NCBI GenBank assembly: GCA_008921705.1
Contig: VFFE01009182.1
Span: 3,689,444-3,753,443 of the forward strand
Direction of reading: 5' to 3'
DNA length: 64,000 nt
From: Burhinus oedicnemus
Taxonomy: Eukaryota > Chordata > Aves > Charadriiformes > Burhinidae
Part shown: piece by piece, positions 1-11,349 of the stretch
Layout: every line of letters starts with the position of its first letter
Position numbering within the stretch: the first letter of the stretch is position 1
Notes under the pieces: model-generated
What the model saw: the letters and a program-made list of their open reading frames with translations, nothing else
Databases searched by the model: none
What the model was told of the DNA's origin: nothing
Program-made: the position numbers and the translations under genes

Positions 1-2796
1 GTCGTTTTACCTCAATTTTCTAGAACATCTCACTTCTGAGAAAAATACTGAAGATCGTGACAACAGAAGAAAGTTGTACAGAGTCAGTTGTCTTCATTCC
101 TCCACCTGCACTAACCTCAGACAGACCTGGGACCTCATGTGGTAACAAGTTCCCAGGGCCACACTTTGCATCTCTTCAACATTAGCATCTCCTACTGCAC
201 ATTTCTTCAGAAACATACTGGTATGTTGAATTACTGGGCATCAAGATCAGAGGTAAATCTGACCGCTACTGTCACTTAGAAATTAATTAGACCTATCTTG
301 TTTGGTGGTCTTATGAAACAAAGCTTAGTATGTCATTCAGCATTCATCTCACACCCTTATATTTTGTGTAAGTCTGAAATTTTTTAGGTGTGGAAAAAAA
401 TAATGTATTTCTGCATATCTTGGTTTTGTATTTCCATATCTATCAAAAGATACAGAAAAAGTCTATGTGATGTTTCTGACAGTGAGAAATACAGATATCA
501 TAAGAGAGTTTGCTTTTTTTTTAATCTATTATTTCAAGGAATTAGAGAAAAATATTTTAATCAGAATTTTATAGCTAAAAGCAGCATACTCAGCTCTGAA
601 GTTTTTACTTATTGGATCTACAAAAGGTTTGTTCTGTAGTTTTGTTTCTTGGAAGACAGAAAATACGTGGCAAAGAAGATGGGGGTTTTTTACATATTAA
701 ATTTTTTACATATTACATCGGGGGAAAAAAGAATTCTTCATTTTGAAAACTTTCAATAAAAAAGGGGACATGTTTTTCATAAGTGCATGAAAAAGAGGTC
801 CTGTTCTACAGGTTCTGTTAATTGATTTATTTATATAATTAATTTTTAACCTGTAGAACACAAATAGGTCCCACTATAGTTTTTCAAACTTAATCCTGAA
901 TTCAGCTTATTTTTTCCTAAAACTGGACTAAAAGTCCCTGGGTTTTGTATTTATAAATAAGAATAAAATTGATGTTAAAGATGTCCTCTAAGGATTTAAT
1001 TTCATAGACTAGAGCTGTTTCTTTAGTAAAGGATATCGGGCACAGGAAATTTTGACCTTTCATTCTTTAACCATCCTCTCTACCATAATAACACTTCTAA
1101 CAGTTGGGTACTTACTACCTTGTTCTGCTTCAACCTTATCTTAAAGATTAACCTAAAAGTAATCTTGAGTTTGAGCTGCTAAACTTGTGAGCACAAACAT
1201 ATATGGAGTGATTGCCAGAAACAAATGTTTAGACCTGTGAAAAATGAATTTTTATTAAGGATTTTTACAGTCCTTCAGACATTAAAAATGTTTGCCACAG
1301 AGCTTTACATTCTGTAACTTCTGTAAACTCAGAGTAAAAACTTCAGAGTTTTGTTTTCATATTGTATGTTTTAGTTGAAGTTCATCTGATTTTCTGCAGT
1401 GTAGTGTTCACTCCCTGTAGTGACAATGCCTTTTCCCATGTTGCTTGCTTGTCTGGAAGTAGAGAATTAAGTTTGCATACATATACGCCCACGTTAAATC
1501 ATATATATGAATCTTTAATGAAGTTCAGTTAACAAAGATTTCGGTGTGATTTCTTGATGTATTTGAACTTGCGTTCTAGAAAACTACTGAGACTAGAAAT
1601 TCTGAAGGAAAAATCAGGTGGCAAAGATATTGCCAAAGTAATAACTTAAATCAGTGCAGAATCAGCAGATCCAGTGTTGATTCAGGAATTTATGCAACCA
1701 CTCTATCAAAGATTGATAACAATTTTTGGTCCACACTGTCTAAAGTGCTCCAAAATTTTCATTTGTGCTGTTAATTGTTAAAACTTTGTATTTCTGCTAT
1801 ATGATACCCATCCCCTGCAAGAAATTACCTTCAGGAGGTGCAGAGATTTCAAGTGGCTTTGGCTTGTGGCATTATACTTCACCTTGGTTGCTTCTGATTC
1901 ACAATATTGCAGTTAAAACACAGACGGATATCAATAATGTCACAAGGCTCCTTTTTAAGTTCTTTATTAAGTTCTCTGATAAGACTGTTTATTAAGAAAA
2001 ACCCTGATGCATCAAAAAGAGAGCATGCTCCTTGACCATTGCCTGGTTTGGAAAGATGGGGCCTGTATGCGTTAAGTATTTCACCCTTGTGAGAAAACAC
2101 ATTTGAAGCACCATCTTGCTGCTTGTTTAAGGGCAGCCCATCTCTTCAGTCACGCAAATATTGAGCTCTAGGCCACAGTGTTCTGTATCTATTCTGCAAA
2201 TATCAGCACAGCATCTCTGTCCTTTATATCTTCTAAATAGGCAGTAAACAGGCCTCTTCCTTAAGGGTTTTCAGGATCTGTTAATCACAGCATACTGAAT
2301 TTTAACCAGGAAAATTTTCACAACTTTGAGATGATTACTCAGAAATGTGACATTTAAAGCTTATGTAGAATTACCTTCTAGATCATAGTTGAAACTGACA
2401 TTGTAATTTTAGCTAGCAATCATATTCAAGGGCACCGATGTCTTGTCTTAAGAAAATACATATTTGTGAAGAGCCAACAAAAAGCCCATACTTAAATAAT
2501 TCTCTAATACCCTGTTGGTAATTTTACATTAAGATTTTTAAGAAGCTGAAATTGAGTTGTAAATATGTTATCGATTTCCAAATCCTAAAAGAGATATGAT
2601 CTGGCTAGAAAAGAGAGACACACACGTGCACGCACACACAAAATTACAGAAATTAAGATTTTTTTTTGATCTAAACAAATACAGAAGTGTTATGAGACAA
2701 TAAAATTGTTTTAGATTGAATTTCTCTTTTTATTAGCTCGGAATCTTATGTCTTAAAACGCTTCTTTTCCCAGTTTGGATGTTACTTTCATCTTCA
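1..2796. other. Unique non-coding DNA
   Basis: AT-rich sequence with stops in all frames. The few open stretches (for example 388-639) have low-complexity, Phe/Ile/Tyr-rich translations typical of random AT-rich DNA. No interspersed repeat, RNA gene or convincing exon is visible. The one structured element is the inverted repeat at 802-860. A short CA/CG-rich run lies near 2,620-2,640. Confidence 0.6.
802..860. repeat. Perfect 13-bp inverted repeat (hairpin)
   Basis: TGTTCTACAGGTT at 802-814 is the exact reverse complement of AACCTGTAGAACA at 848-860. Inside the 33-nt loop a second pair, TTAATT (818-823) and AATTAA (837-842), can extend the stem after a small asymmetric internal loop. The flanks share the word AGGTCC as a direct, not inverted, repeat. 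It could be a hairpin RNA, a palindromic regulatory site or the relic of a small palindromic element. Only the fold potential is seen directly. Confidence 0.75.
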
Positions 2797-2962
2797 CATA
2801 ATCACAGAATGGCTGAGGCAGGAAGGCACTTCTGGACATTGTCTAGTCCAACCCCTTGCTCAGTGCAGGGTTGCCTAGAGCCGGCTGCTCAGAACCTTAT
2901 TCTGTTGGGTTTTGAAAACCTCCAAAGATGGAGATTCATCTTCCTCCTGAAGTGGTGTTCAA
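2797..2962 (-). mobile_element. CR1 LINE, short 3' fragment
   Basis: The sequence starts with an ATCACAGAATGGCTG-type segment followed by GGAAGGCACTTCTGGA, CTAGTCCAACCCC and TGGAGATTCATCTTCC. These are diverged forms of the reverse complement of the avian CR1 3' end. The element therefore lies on the minus strand with its 3' terminus near 2,797. It is 5'-truncated, as most CR1 copies are, and more diverged than the other copies here. No coding capacity remains. Confidence 0.8.
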
Positions 2963-3016
2963 TGCACTATTTCTGCAAGATTTCAATTTAATATTTCTGT
3001 TTTCACTTGCAAGGTC

Positions 3017-3030
3017 GGGGGGGGGGGGGG
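3017..3030 (+). repeat. Poly-G tract (14 G)
   Basis: An uninterrupted run of fourteen G bases. Such runs are common sites of length polymorphism and of sequencing or assembly error, so the exact length should not be trusted. Confidence 0.9.
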
Positions 3031-5454
3031 AAGTAAAAATACCAAACCCTCCGAACACAGACACACACACCCAGAAAAACTACAACACCCCTCATGACTC
3101 TACTTCAGCGTTGGAATGGCAATATCTCAGTGTTGTTAAATTAAAGGGAATTTTATTGCTGCCCTTGACAAAGACTCTTCATCAGGCTTCTCGGCAGAGT
3201 TGCTTGATACTAGGTTGTAGCATGAGAAAGAAAAAGGCATTGGAAACTGTATTTTTAAAGTCTTCTGTCATAATCTGATTTATTTTTCTTGTTCACTTAG
3301 CAGATATTGCTAAAATGATTGTTTAGTACCTAGTTTCCTTGCTATGCAGGGTTATGTGTATACTGTAATGTCATCAACAGGTACAAAACCACTACCTTTC
3401 ATCAACTCTCCCCTTTTCTTGAAACGTGTTTCCAGTCTCCTACTCTTTCTGCTTTCAAAGCATCATTATTGGCCTTTACTATCTGATAGGAAATTAGCCC
3501 TGTTCACGTGTCGTAAAGCTGTGCAAAAGCCAAGAACTTGAAATTGTTGTGGAGTACATTTTTGCTCTAATATCACAGTTCATGAAACGCTGGATGTTTC
3601 CAATATATCTCTACAGATATTTCTATCTATGCACTTTTGTCTTCTCAATCGTGCACAGGTTGCTTATTGAAGGAGCTTTTGTGGAAAGAGAGATAAGGAA
3701 AACAGTGCCAGTAAAACAATTAATATATCCCTAAAAAAAAATATTTAAAGTAGTCTTGTCTGCAGGCTATACCCCACAGAGAGAATCAGGAAGATGCACT
3801 TGAACCACATCTGTATTTGTCTTGACTGGAAGGTGATGCTGTTATTTGTGGTGTGAATACTGACATGCTTTTCAGTAGGGTGCTGTCTTGGAAGCAGAAA
3901 GCCTGGACCAGAGCACAATTCTGCCACTGCCCTCCTTTGTGACCCTGATACATTGCTTTCCCTGCATGGTCTGTACGGTCTCTTCTGCTCCTGCGTTTCC
4001 TGTCGATAGCCCTGTCCTGTCAGCATGGGGACAAGTCTTGTAAAGCGTTTGGATGATGCATTGTGGAAGAGCTTCTGGTTTTGTCAGCTGCTGTGTTGCT
4101 GCAATACAGCTAACATAAATATGTACCTGCTTTTGGGGTGGCCCCATATTGTTATGTTTTTTACTCAAGGAAGAAGTCATACAAAAGTAAAAATACTTGT
4201 TGGCATGAGTCTTTTGTGCTAATTGCTTTTCCCTGGAGCCCCAGTTGACAACTGACAACTCCATGACATTACACTGGACAGTATATTTAAAACTACTAAT
4301 AAAAAAGGGTAAACTGCCTGGGGAGGCTTCTTAATAGAAACAAGGTTTAGAAAAGAGTAGAAAGTCAGACACAGCATTGGTCTACTTGTTCTGTGGGACT
4401 GAAGCAGCTGTTGTGTCACATGAGCCAGCAGCCGCCAAGGCCTTCAACTTGGAGGAATTCTGCCGTAATTATCCTGACTCATTACAAGCTTCACCTGGCT
4501 TTAATTCAGTAACGTAACTTACTGAATATTTTTCCATTAAGATGACTTGTGTGTGCAGGCACAGCAGGGATTCATTTGGGGACATCTGACTTTTCTCCTC
4601 TTTTCCTACACTTTTCCCTCTTCTATTACACTAAAGAGGAATAAAGTTCCGGCACATGTGAACATAACTGTCACATGAATACCAAAAGAATGCAGCAAGT
4701 TTTTTCAAAAACAAATGCAGAGTAAAGCAGTAATGATTTGCTGCTTATTGTAAAGCTTTGCCAATTTAATTGTTTGTTCTGCTCTGAAGATTTACATGAG
4801 ATCCCCACCAAGACTTTAGAAAGACTAGCAGCAGTGTAGCACGTTCATCCCTTTCTCTCTCTGACGTGTCTGTGCGTCCCTGACTGTTGCGCGTGGTTTC
4901 CATGTGCAGTCGTCTAAAGTACACTATTTCTGAGGACTTCAGCTGGTCTTTGCGCAACAGTAGCAACTCTCTAATGTCATTTTTGGAACATGATATAAAA
5001 TTTTGAGCTGTTTTACCTTGCAACGTCACTGTTATATTAAGTTTAAATAAGATGCTAACCAGCTTTTAGTCAAACATCATTATTTCTTGTTGCTCTTTTA
5101 CACCACTGCTGGCAGCTTATTTTGATTGCAGACCTGCATTTTGCAGGTGTAAAAAAGGGGTTGCTTTGTTTTTCTTGCAGTATATCTCAACACACAGTGT
5201 TTAATTTATTTAAGAGTCCCAGAGCAAAAACACCCTGGAGTTTGAGCTGACTTCTTAGGTTTAAACTCTCCTGTAGAGGACTTGGAATATAGGTACTTGG
5301 CATGACAATTTATGGGAGAGAGATTTTAAAGGAAGTGTCACTTATATTAATGGATGTTATTGTTGTTTTAAGAGGTGTGAAGATTTTTAGCTGTTGAATT
5401 TGTGGTTTTTGGTGTGGATTGTTTTTTGGGTTTTTGGTAGGTTGGTATTTTTTT

Positions 5455-5465
5455 GGGGGGGGGGG
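5455..5465 (+). repeat. Poly-G tract (11 G) after T-rich run
   Basis: Eleven consecutive G bases directly follow a T-rich stretch. Together with the 14-G run at 3.0 kb and the C runs at 5.9 kb it is one of three G/C homopolymers within 3 kb. Confidence 0.9.
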
Positions 5466-5893
5466 TATGGGTGCCTAAGGAAACAAGTAATATCAACATT
5501 AAAAATGTATTGTTGACAATTGACAGCTAACTTGGAACATGTTGTACCTCTCAAGTTAGAAATATCTGTACTGATCCTTCCAGCTAACAATAGCAGCCAA
5601 TAGCAGTTCATAAAATGGTAGTGCAGATATAGTAACTGTCTTTATATTTGCACCTCTATTATTAATATTTGTGGCTCTTCATTGCAAGCATCCGAGCAAT
5701 TATATTCTATTTTGCATGACAGCATTACTTTTTTTAAATTAGTTATTGATTAGTTTAAAAAAATTAAAAAGCTTTTTGAGTGTTGGGTCTATTTCTTTCA
5801 TGCATTTATGAACCCGATTCAAAGCGCACTGAAGTCAGTGGGCTTAACAAATCTTACTTTCCTTCATTGTTTTGGGGTTGGGTCTGTGTCCGT

Positions 5894-5912
5894 CCCCCCC
5901 CCCTGCCCCCCC
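5894..5912 (+). repeat. Interrupted poly-C tract (C10-TG-C7)
   Basis: Ten C, then TG, then seven C, followed by TACAG. It could pass for the polypyrimidine tract of a splice acceptor, but no open exon with a donor follows. The minus strand is a G-rich run able to form G-rich secondary structure. Confidence 0.9.
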
Positions 5913-6629
5913 TACAGACTGAATCATGAAGGCAACAAGATTTTGGTAACAAGCAATGGGAGTATTCATGCAAAAATAGAAGAAGTAAGAGGGGGACTGG
6001 CCCTTGCACTTTTGTATCTGAGATTTGAGGCTGTAAAAGCACACAAGAACTGAGCCATAAGCAGAAACGTGCAGGCGAAGTCTGACGGCAAGTTGCAGAA
6101 CGGGTCCGTGGAGCTGTACAGCAGCTGCAAGTACTTAGCACCTCTCCAGCAAGGTCCCAGAGACAGGCGTCCTTTTATTGGGCTGATGACACTTGACTGC
6201 TGAGGAAGGGTTTATTAATTCTCCAAGCACAAAAACAAAAGTGGCCAAATAAGAGCATACCAAAGGTGATCAGATTGCCAAAAGGTTTTGATTTCAAACA
6301 TGTGTCTCTAGAGTGGTGTGGACTTTATGGGGAGGTTCGTACAGCTGAAAGATCAGCACCAGGTCTGTTTCTTTTTCTTCCTCTCTGTTGCCCTTGTTTT
6401 CTGTGACGCTCAGTGGTTGCCATTAAAATCTCTCCTGTTGCTGTAGACCTTGTACTAAATCACCGTGACATTAAAGCTGGAGAATACTGTAATACTACTA
6501 ATTAGGCCAAAGGAAGAATGATGAAGATTTTTATAGTTACTGTTGCAGATGACTGCGGCAGATAGAAGCAGTCTTTCACTTGCGATGAATTGTTAGGGCA
6601 TATCCCGACCTCTTTCTGCTCCCTCTCCT

Positions 6630-6655
6630 AATATGAAAATGGTAATTTTCATATT
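6630..6655. repeat. Perfect 11-bp hairpin with 4-nt loop
   Basis: AATATGAAAAT (6,630-6,640) pairs exactly with ATTTTCATATT (6,645-6,655) around the loop GGTA. The stem is AT-rich, so thermodynamic stability is modest despite perfect pairing. Confidence 0.75.
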
Positions 6656-8751
6656 CAAGCTTAACATGAAGGAGTTTGATTTAAATGTAGTTTCAGTTAT
6701 CAGATCACACAGTATGTAAAAAATCTTCACAATTATTTCAAGTTACCCTCTCACAGAAATCTGGAGTTACCTGAAACAACTATGAACGTTTTATTTTGTG
6801 TGCTTTTCTTGAAATATTTTGAATAATAATCTGCTAAGAGGAGTGACATTGAAGAAATCTAGGAAAATATAAGAAAGCTTTAGCACTGCTTTCTTCTCAA
6901 TTTCTGTTTTCAAAGACAGATTATAGTTTGTAGAGACTATTCTGATGATGTATCTTGTCAGCAGGGTAGCTATGGGGCAAAATGGATTTGCATACAGGTT
7001 AACACTTGTACTGAAAGAAATTTTGAAAGGTAGGTCTGTTTTGGTGCCTTATTCCTAAAATGTGCTATATGTTAACATGTTAGTGCTCTGGGATAGTATC
7101 TATTACTGTTATTTTCTGAATTAAAATAAGTAGTAATTGGGAAAAAAAAATAATAATCAGGTTTTCCTTGTTTGAATGAGTAATTTTATTTGAGAAAAAG
7201 AGATATTTCATTGTATATCATGATGCAGCACAAGTTCCTCAGAGGAGATGCTCTGTTTGTTTCTACTGAAGGGCAGGTAAAAGCAAATGTTGCTCTTTAA
7301 GCCTAAATTTAACAGACCTTTGGCTGGTTCCTTCTGTTCTGTGGGACAGAGAGGCCTTGGAAAGATGTAAGAGGCATCACGTAGGTGAGACTGGTTAAAG
7401 AATAAATATTGTCTGGTTCTTCTTCAATCAGGGATGTTTATTAGAAGCAGGAGTGTGAAAGACAGTTCAGGGCTGTTTGCATGAAATACTGACAATTAGG
7501 TAGAGAGACTGACACTGCAGGAAAATGTAGAAAAGGTGGGGAGAAAGTGATGTGATAAGTCAACCTCTAAAAGTTACCATATGGCTTGAGTGTGTTTCAT
7601 TTCATGTCCTAGTTATTACTGGATTGTCTCAGAAAGTCATCAGGACACACAGAAATAAGTCAATGGTGAGACTTTTTAAGTTACAATTTACTCCAAGCAC
7701 CATCAGCAAAAATGCATAAACAAAAAAAATTAAAATAATTTTTAAAAAGCAAGCTCAGCTTTTTTTGGCATTTAATTTATTTTGCTTAGGGAAAGAAGAC
7801 AACTGGGAACTAAGGCAGTGCAGGCTAGTGGCATAAGCTCATTTTATTGAAGTGTACAACTATTAAAGTGACAACTGGCGAAGTCATTTGAAGAGGCAGG
7901 GAAACTGAAACTGTTTAGGAAACACATCCATAGCAGGTACAGACTACGCTTGTGATGCCCCAGCTGTCAGTTAGATGTAGGTGTAGAAATAAAAATACAT
8001 TTGATGGATTAATTAAACAGTTTAGTAAACAGCACTGGTGTTCTCTTATTTAATCTTACGTGCACCAGCTAGATCCAGTTCACAAATAGTCTTGAGTGGG
8101 TACAAACCATCATGTTAATTCCTTTCTGATAGTAGCAAATTTCAAGAGAGTTAAACAAGCAGAGAAGGACGCTTGTACTTATTCCTGTGTGTAATGGTAT
8201 GTGCATTCAGACCTTTCTTTTCTTTTCCTTTAATCAATGTCTCTTTCAGAATATTATTTGAATAAGGGTAGAAGTAATGACTTTTTTCTTTTGTTTCTAG
8301 GTTTTTTCTTCTACCTTTCCTTGTCAGTAATTCCTTTCTTCCTTTATTATTTGTATAATTAGCAAATAGTCGGTGCAATAGACCAAAATGTCTGTTAGTC
8401 TTTTAATGTCAAGAACTGAGAGACACCCCACTGGCTTATATAGTTTCTGCTCATTCTGTGGGTATTTGTTTTATTTCTGAATTACCTTTAAGTTTTTAGG
8501 ACTACTAACATGCACAAATGCTTGCAATTATGAAGATCCCAAAGTTTTTCCGTAAGGATTTTCTTTTCCTGTCCCAATACATACTTTCCCTGAAGTTAAT
8601 GGAAGTTACATGCAGGCATCTGAAGGCAGAGTATATCCCCAAAGGTTTTACTGGAAAATTTGACAATGCTAAAATAAACAGAGGGTTGTAGCAACATACT
8701 TCAGTGAAAATAAATGCTCACTCTGTTAGCTCAGCTGCTCTGGGGCAGGAA

Positions 8752-8779
8752 AGAGGCTCTCTTCCAGAGGCTCTCTTGT
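8752..8779. repeat. Two-copy 14-bp tandem duplication
   Basis: AGAGGCTCTCTT occurs at 8,752-8,763 and again at 8,766-8,777, giving a period of 14 bp. It is a small local duplication of no evident function. Confidence 0.8.
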
Positions 8780-9614
8780 TAGATGCCCATAGGACTTTGG
8801 CTCGTTTACCATTTAACATTTCCACTGTGTTTGGCAGAAAATCTGCAAAACTGCCAAAACGTGATCAGATATCAAGGAGGTCTAGGTCCCCTCCAGTCTC
8901 TTGCTTTCACTTGAGGAGTCTGGGCTACCTCTACATGGATTAAAGGCATTAGTAGAGAACAGAAGTTTGAATAGGGTCTGTGGTTATGTATAGAACACAA
9001 TTTTATCTTATTTTTTTGATTCTTTATAGTGACTTTGCTTTTCTTCAGAGACCAGCAATTGTACAGTAGTATATAAGATCTTGGGGAGGGGAGCAGAGAC
9101 TAAACCTTCCTTGTTTTCATTCTGTTGCATTTTGGTTGCTCAGTGCTCCTGAGCGACGCAATGGAACTGGGCATTTGCTCTGAGTGTGCTGTGACTTTCT
9201 GTAAAGATGACATTCACGTGCTCTTTCACAAAGGTTATTTCTTTACCTTAATCTAGTAATTTTAGATTGAAGATGTTTGGTTTGGTTTTTTTTCCATTTT
9301 CAAAGCATAAAAAAAGAGTAGGGGTTGGGGGTTGAAACAGTGAAAAGTGAAGAAAGAAAAAGAAAAGAATGAAGAAAAGTAATGTTCTGTCATTTCCAAA
9401 GAGATTATTCCCCTTTTTTATTTCCTTTCCACCTACAACACTAGTGTATAATGAATACACTATTTAGGTGAAATAGACTTTCTGTACCTACTTAAGTATA
9501 TTGAATAAGTCAGAGTTGGAGCAGGCTTTTTTTTTTTTTAAACCGTGACACAAAGCTTTCCTTGTTGGGAAATTTTCAGCATTTACAGGAAAATGGAATA
9601 ATTTTCTATTTCAG

Positions 9615-10011
9615 CAGTGTTACCAGGACTGCTATGGAGCTGCTGCCACAGTACTGCGTGCTAATATCTAGCTCACGAGATAGTAGGAGAAAAGCCAATG
9701 TGTTCATGGAAAAAGTGCTTCCTCAGACAAGTAATAATCAGCCTAATGTCGATGTCACGCTGCAATCAGACTCTGACAAGGTTTGCAAATATCTTGAAAG
9801 GAACTGCTCATCTTTGAATGCTGTAGATCAAAGCCCAACTGGAACAAAAAACAAGTATGCTGCATGTCAGCTGCAGAATTTTGTTGATGAGCACAGCATG
9901 TATAAGCAGAGGCCACTGCTATCATCACTGGCAGGAACAGCCAGATGGACTGGGCTGGTCGATTATTTAAAATCTTGCTGCATAACCACAAAAACTAAAA
10001 CTGAAGCTTAA
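9615..10011 (+). other. Candidate terminal coding exon, unidentified
   Basis: A good acceptor (ATAATTTTCTATTTCAG) ends at 9,614 and opens a frame that runs without a stop to TAA at 10,009-10,011, about 131 codons. The translation starts SVTRTAMELLPQYC and ends KSCCITTKTKTEA. It is balanced in composition, with six Cys and no low-complexity run. It contains no domain, signal peptide or membrane segment I recognise. A frame this long is close to what chance could give once in 64 kb of such DNA. There is no poly(A) signal soon after the stop; the nearest AATAAA-like site lies inside the LTR at 10.8 kb. It may be a lineage-specific 3' exon, a decayed retrocopy or chance. Confidence 0.25.
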
Positions 10012-10621
10012 AAACCCATTACGTATCTCCAGAGCCCCAGACTGTCTTTTTAAAGCTTCAAGTCCATTTTTAATCTGTGCCAAAGCCTTTTTTAGACATG
10101 TCTGTTCTCAGGAACTTCTGTCTGTTTTTTGCCATTCATGAGAATAGAATTATTCCTGGGGAGGGATAAGTGTAGGACAGTGGCTCAAGCAGAGGCATAG
10201 TCTATAAACCGTCCCTGCTCTGCCACAGTTACGCATACTCTGCAACCGGGAAAGTCATTTGCTCTCTGTGTGCACTTATTTTTCCAACTGTGAGATGGGG
10301 GCAATATCTCATCTGTAACTGTAACACAGGGCCTGATTCAGTACTGCATTTCCAGTGCACGTTAGACTCCGTGGGATGAATAGCTAGCGCTCTGTGAGGG
10401 AGAAAAAGCAGACAGCCAATAGGATAAAATACAGTTTTTGTTACACCCGACTAGCCCTCTGGATACTGTGCTTTTGAGCCCAAATCATTCACTTTGTTCT
10501 GCTGTAGTGTCTCTATTATCTTTGAGGATTAAGAGGTTGTGGAAGGCTAAAACAGGCTTCTTCATGCGTTGGCACCTCTGCCATCATTGTGGTATGGTGA
10601 AGCCAGCCTGTGCTGGAAGGG

Positions 10622-11344
10622 TGTTGTGGTTTGGGCCGGATTGGCCCAATCAGGTGGAACGACAGATGCTCTCTCTCCTCCTCGGCTTCAAAAAGAGGCG
10701 GGAGAGAGAAAAAAAAGAGAGACTTAAGAGTTTAGAAGGAACTAAACTACTTTAATGAAATACTAATATTAAAAATAATAAAAAGAAAATAATAAATTAT
10801 ATACAAAACTGGATCAACCTCCCAGGACGACAATCATGTCACCAGCAGGCACTGGGGAAGTCCCAGACTGGACTCAGTGACGAACGGGAACTGGATTCCG
10901 GATCTGGATTCAGGATCGGGATCAAAGGCAGACAAACAGAGTCCTCCTCAGACACCAGCCACTGAAGAAAGAGGCTGACTCTTTGATCCCTCAGCTTTTA
11001 TCCTGAGCATGAGGCAGATGGGATGGAATACCCGGTTGGTCAGTTTTGAGTCACCTGCCCTGTCCGCTCCTCCCCGCAGGTGTGACCCCTCTACGCTTTT
11101 CCGCTTCCGACCCTCCAACGGGGCAAGTAACAAAGTTGGCTGGCCTTGGCTGTTACAGCCGTAAGTCTAAGAAAGAGCCTCTCTGCATACCATCCCTTGG
11201 CATCAGCTATAAACATGGGTCTTATCACTCTGAGAGTGAACAGTTTCTGCACAACATTCTGTTAATTCCAGCAGTTAGAAGAGGCCTAGCTGAAAAGTAA
11301 AGTTACTGAACAAAACTGGTCCTGTTTTACCTCAAACCAGGACA
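10622..11344 (-). mobile_element. Solo LTR of an endogenous retrovirus (family A)
   Basis: Read on the minus strand, the 723-bp element begins TGTCCTGGTTTGAGG and ends CAAACCACAACA, the TG...CA ends expected of a retroviral LTR. Flanking pentamers AAGGG (10,617-10,621) and AAGAG (11,345-11,349) match at four of five positions and may be a decayed target-site duplication. A TATA-like box lies inside, and an ATTAAA appears downstream in the A-rich part (rc at 10,751-10,756). No internal gag/pol/env sequence is adjacent, so it is a solo LTR left by LTR-LTR recombination. Open frames inside it (for example 11,046-11,300) are not viral genes. Family assignment is from general recognition of a common avian LTR, without naming a subfamily. 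Confidence 0.8.
10995..11001 (-). promoter_or_regulatory. TATA-like box in the family A LTR
   Basis: On the minus strand the sequence reads GGATAAAAGCTGAGG, with ATAAAAG at these coordinates. It lies roughly mid-LTR, where a U3/R boundary would be expected. Position and motif fit an LTR promoter, but activity is not shown. Confidence 0.4.
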
Positions 11345-11349
11345 AAGAG

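Larger units (their letters stand above)
2963..9614. other. Unique non-coding DNA
   Basis: This 6.6-kb stretch has no recognisable gene or interspersed repeat. It holds three G/C homopolymer tracts, a perfect hairpin at 6,630-6,655, a 14-bp tandem duplication at 8,752-8,779 and several T- or A-rich runs (for example 9,529-9,540). Short open frames at 3,745-4,264 and 5,808-6,141 overlap in several frames and show no domain, so I treat them as chance. Confidence 0.55.
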
